Assembly (NCBI GenBank): GCA_003250275.1
Contig: QKGW01000240.1
Span: 1-6,690 of the forward strand
Length of the DNA stretch: 6,690 bases
Origin: Alphaproteobacteria bacterium
GTDB lineage: Bacteria > Pseudomonadota > Alphaproteobacteria > Rhodospirillales > Rhodospirillaceae
Direction: 5' to 3'
The notes under the pieces were generated by a model, which was not told the DNA's origin, made no database searches, and saw nothing but the letters and a program-made list of their open reading frames with translations. Of the stretch, positions 5,148-6,690 are shown piece by piece (position 1 is the first letter of the stretch; each line of letters begins with the position of its first letter). A program made the translations under genes and the position numbers.

Positions 5148-6254
5148 ATGCGACTGTCACCGATCATCAGCCTTTACGTCGCCCGCGCATTTTCGCTCGC
5201 GTTCCTGTTCACGCTGCTCGGAATCGTCGGGATCACCCTGCTGTTCGACAGCATCGAGCTGTTGCGCCGCCTTTCCGGCAAGTCCGACGCCGGGCTCGCG
5301 GTGGTGCTCGAAATGGCGTTCCTCAAGATGCCGCAGATGCTCACCACGGTGCTGCCGTTCGCGGTGATGCTCGGCGCGATGATCGTGTTCTGGCGGCTGA
5401 CCCGCACCAACGAGCTGGTGGTGATCCGCGCCGTCGGCGTTTCGGCGTGGCAGTTTCTCGCGCCGGTGCTGATCGTCGTGGTGCTGTTCGGCGCGTTCAA
5501 CCTCGCGGTCCTCAATCCGCTCGCGGCGACGATGTACCGCCAGTACGAGCGCATGGAGGACGGGCTGCGGATGCGCCTCGACAATCCGCTGTCGTTCTCC
5601 TCGGGCGGCTTGTGGCTGCGCGAGGCGCGGCCGGGCGGCGGCCAGGCGGTGATCCACGCCGCCAAGGTGCACCAGTCGGGCGGCGAGCTGACGATGCGCC
5701 GGGTCAGCGTGATGGCTCTCGACGCCACCGGCAAGATGACCAAGCGCTACGAGGCGGCGACCGGCACGATCCAGGACCACGTGCTGGTGCTCACCGACGT
5801 GTGGGCGCTGAGCGCGGGCGAGGCGAGCTCGCACGTCGAGCACATCAGCCAGCCGACCACGCTCACTCTCGGCAAGATCCAGGAGAAGTTCTCCTCGCCC
5901 GCCAGCCTGTCGTTCTGGGAGCTTCCGGGCTTCATCAAATTCTTCGAATCCGCCGGGTTCTCGGCGCACCGCCACCTGCTGCACTGGCATTCGCTGCTCG
6001 CCTCGCCGCTGCTGCTCGCGGCGATGGTGTTCGTCGCCGCGGTGTTCTCGCTCAACCCCAACGTCCGCAAGGGCGGTTTGCTCCTGCGCATCGTCGCGGG
6101 CGTCGGCGTCGGCTTCGTCTTCTACTTTTTCACCCGCATCACCTACGCGCTCGGCATGTCCTCGACCCTGCCGGTGTTCCTCGCCGCGTGGAGCCCGGTG
6201 GTGGTGACGCTGCTGATCGCGCTCGCGGTGTTGTTCCACCAGGAGGACGGCTGA
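5148..6254 (+). CDS. lptG: LPS export permease, LptG-type
   Basis: This 368-residue protein has the LptF/LptG (YjgP/YjgQ) architecture. Three N-terminal membrane helices (about 12-33, 62-82, 100-126) are followed by a periplasmic beta-jellyroll (about 130-270) and three C-terminal helices (about 277-301, 309-336, 341-363). Together with LptF and the LptB ATPase, LptG extracts LPS from the inner membrane and hands it to LptC. The segment LLFDSIELLRR (31-41) favours LptG over LptF. The cytoplasmic loop RLTRTNELVVIRAVGVS (83-99) is the expected coupling-helix region for LptB. The start MRLSPIISLYVARAF resembles known LptG N-termini; GGA at 5137-5139 is 8 nt upstream. An in-frame GTG at 5082 would add 22 unconserved residues. 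No lptF is adjacent: upstream lies the divergent adenosyltransferase gene, and downstream a glycosyltransferase gene starts within the lptG stop codon. Confidence 0.9.
   Translation: MRLSPIISLYVARAFSLAFLFTLLGIVGITLLFDSIELLRRLSGKSDAGLAVVLEMAFLKMPQMLTTVLPFAVMLGAMIVFWRLTRTNELVVIRAVGVSAWQFLAPVLIVVVLFGAFNLAVLNPLAATMYRQYERMEDGLRMRLDNPLSFSSGGLWLREARPGGGQAVIHAAKVHQSGGELTMRRVSVMALDATGKMTKRYEAATGTIQDHVLVLTDVWALSAGEASSHVEHISQPTTLTLGKIQEKFSSPASLSFWELPGFIKFFESAGFSAHRHLLHWHSLLASPLLLAAMVFVAAVFSLNPNVRKGGLLLRIVAGVGVGFVFYFFTRITYALGMSSTLPVFLAAWSPVVVTLLIALAVLFHQEDG
6241..6246 (+). promoter_or_regulatory. Shine-Dalgarno AGGAGG for the second glycosyltransferase, inside lptG
   Basis: A perfect AGGAGG within the last codons of lptG is spaced 7 nt from the ATG at 6254, which shares its A with the lptG stop TGA. 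It fixes the start and shows coupled translation. Confidence 0.85.
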
Positions 6255-6690
6255 TGGACCGCCGCCTCGCCGCCCCCGGCTGGGGCGCCGCGCTCGCCGC
6301 GGTGCTCGCAGTGACGCTGTGGCGCGTCGTCGAGCTGATCGCCGCGCCCTACAACCTCTCCTTCGACGAAGCGCAGTACTGGTCGTGGGCGCTCGACCCG
6401 GCGTGGGGATATTTTTCCAAGCCGCCGGTGGTCGCCTGGGCGATCGCTGCCACCACCGCGCTCTTCGGCGACGCCGAATGGGCGGTGCGCCTCGGCTCGC
6501 CGCTCGCCCACGCGGGCACCGCGCTCGCGATTTTCGCGCTCGCCCGCCGCGTCGCCGACGCCCCCACCGCGCTGCTCGCGACGCTGCTGTTCCTCACCCT
6601 GCCGGGGGTGTCGGTCTCGGCGATGCTGATTTCGACCGACCCGTTCCTGATGTGCGCCTGGGGCTGGGGCCTGGTGGCGCTGCACGCCGC
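6254..6690 (+). CDS. GT39-family membrane glycosyltransferase, N-terminal part (runs off window)
   Basis: The frame is open from this ATG to the window end, giving the first 145 complete codons of a protein probably about 450-550 residues long. It has a first membrane helix (about 11-31) and then the periplasmic-loop motif NLSFDEAQYWSWALDP with the acidic pair D38-E39. The lipid-sugar motif YFSKPPVVAW (53-62) follows, then helices near 60-72, 85-100 and 104-122 and STDP (127-130). This is a textbook N-terminus of the PMT_2/GT39 group of dolichyl- or polyprenyl-phosphate-sugar transferases. It resembles the ArnT-like gene on the minus strand of this window but fits the common GT39 pattern more closely (FDEAxYW, KPP). 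The start overlaps the lptG stop by 1 nt (TGATG) and is preceded by a perfect AGGAGG, so it is co-translated with lptG. The sugar and acceptor are unknown. Confidence 0.9.
   Translation, partial: MDRRLAAPGWGAALAAVLAVTLWRVVELIAAPYNLSFDEAQYWSWALDPAWGYFSKPPVVAWAIAATTALFGDAEWAVRLGSPLAHAGTALAIFALARRVADAPTALLATLLFLTLPGVSVSAMLISTDPFLMCAWGWGLVALHA

Noticed and set aside
5157..6239. 360-codon minus-strand open frame opposite lptG
   Set aside because: It is a His/Arg/Glu-rich shadow product; the plus strand encodes a full six-helix LptG.

Overview
The window is about 6.7 kb of very GC-rich, densely packed bacterial DNA with a strong third-position G/C bias. It holds eight protein genes, two of them cut by the window edges, and almost no spacer DNA. 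The mix of a PduO-type cobalamin adenosyltransferase next to etfB-etfA, an LptG-type LPS-export permease, polyprenyl-phosphate-sugar glycosyltransferases and a TlpA-like thioredoxin-fold protein fits a Gram-negative alphaproteobacterium, probably of the Rhodospirillales type. That placement is inference; no rRNA or other taxonomic marker is present.

Layout. (1) 1-269, plus strand: the C-terminal end of a TlpA/thioredoxin-like protein. Its stop codon overlaps the stop codon of the convergent gene in the palindrome CTAG. (2) 266-5027, minus strand, transcribed right to left: PduO-type ATP:cob(I)alamin adenosyltransferase, a 109-bp gap with a nested palindrome and a T8 tract, then etfB, etfA, an ArnT/GT39-like integral-membrane glycosyltransferase, and a PAP2 phosphatase. 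From etfB to the PAP2 gene the junctions are a 1-nt overlap, 8 nt and 2 nt, so these four genes look like one translationally coupled unit. (3) 5028-5147: a 120-bp divergent promoter region. (4) 5148 to the end, plus strand: lptG, then a second GT39-family membrane glycosyltransferase that starts inside the lptG stop codon (TGATG) and runs off the window.

How the genes fit together. The adenosyltransferase and the electron transfer flavoprotein (ETF) belong to acyl-CoA and cofactor metabolism: adenosylcobalamin serves methylmalonyl-CoA-type mutases, and ETF collects electrons from acyl-CoA dehydrogenases. The other full-length genes are envelope genes: two lipid-linked sugar transferases, one lipid phosphatase and one LPS transporter subunit. 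The unexpected point is that the ArnT-like and PAP2 genes are attached to the tail of the etf operon, while the second transferase is coupled to an lptG that has no adjacent lptF. A lipid A or other envelope-glycolipid modification role for these genes is a reasonable hypothesis, not something the sequence proves. I see no mobile element, CRISPR array, RNA gene or clearly new system. No stretch longer than about 120 bp lacks a gene.
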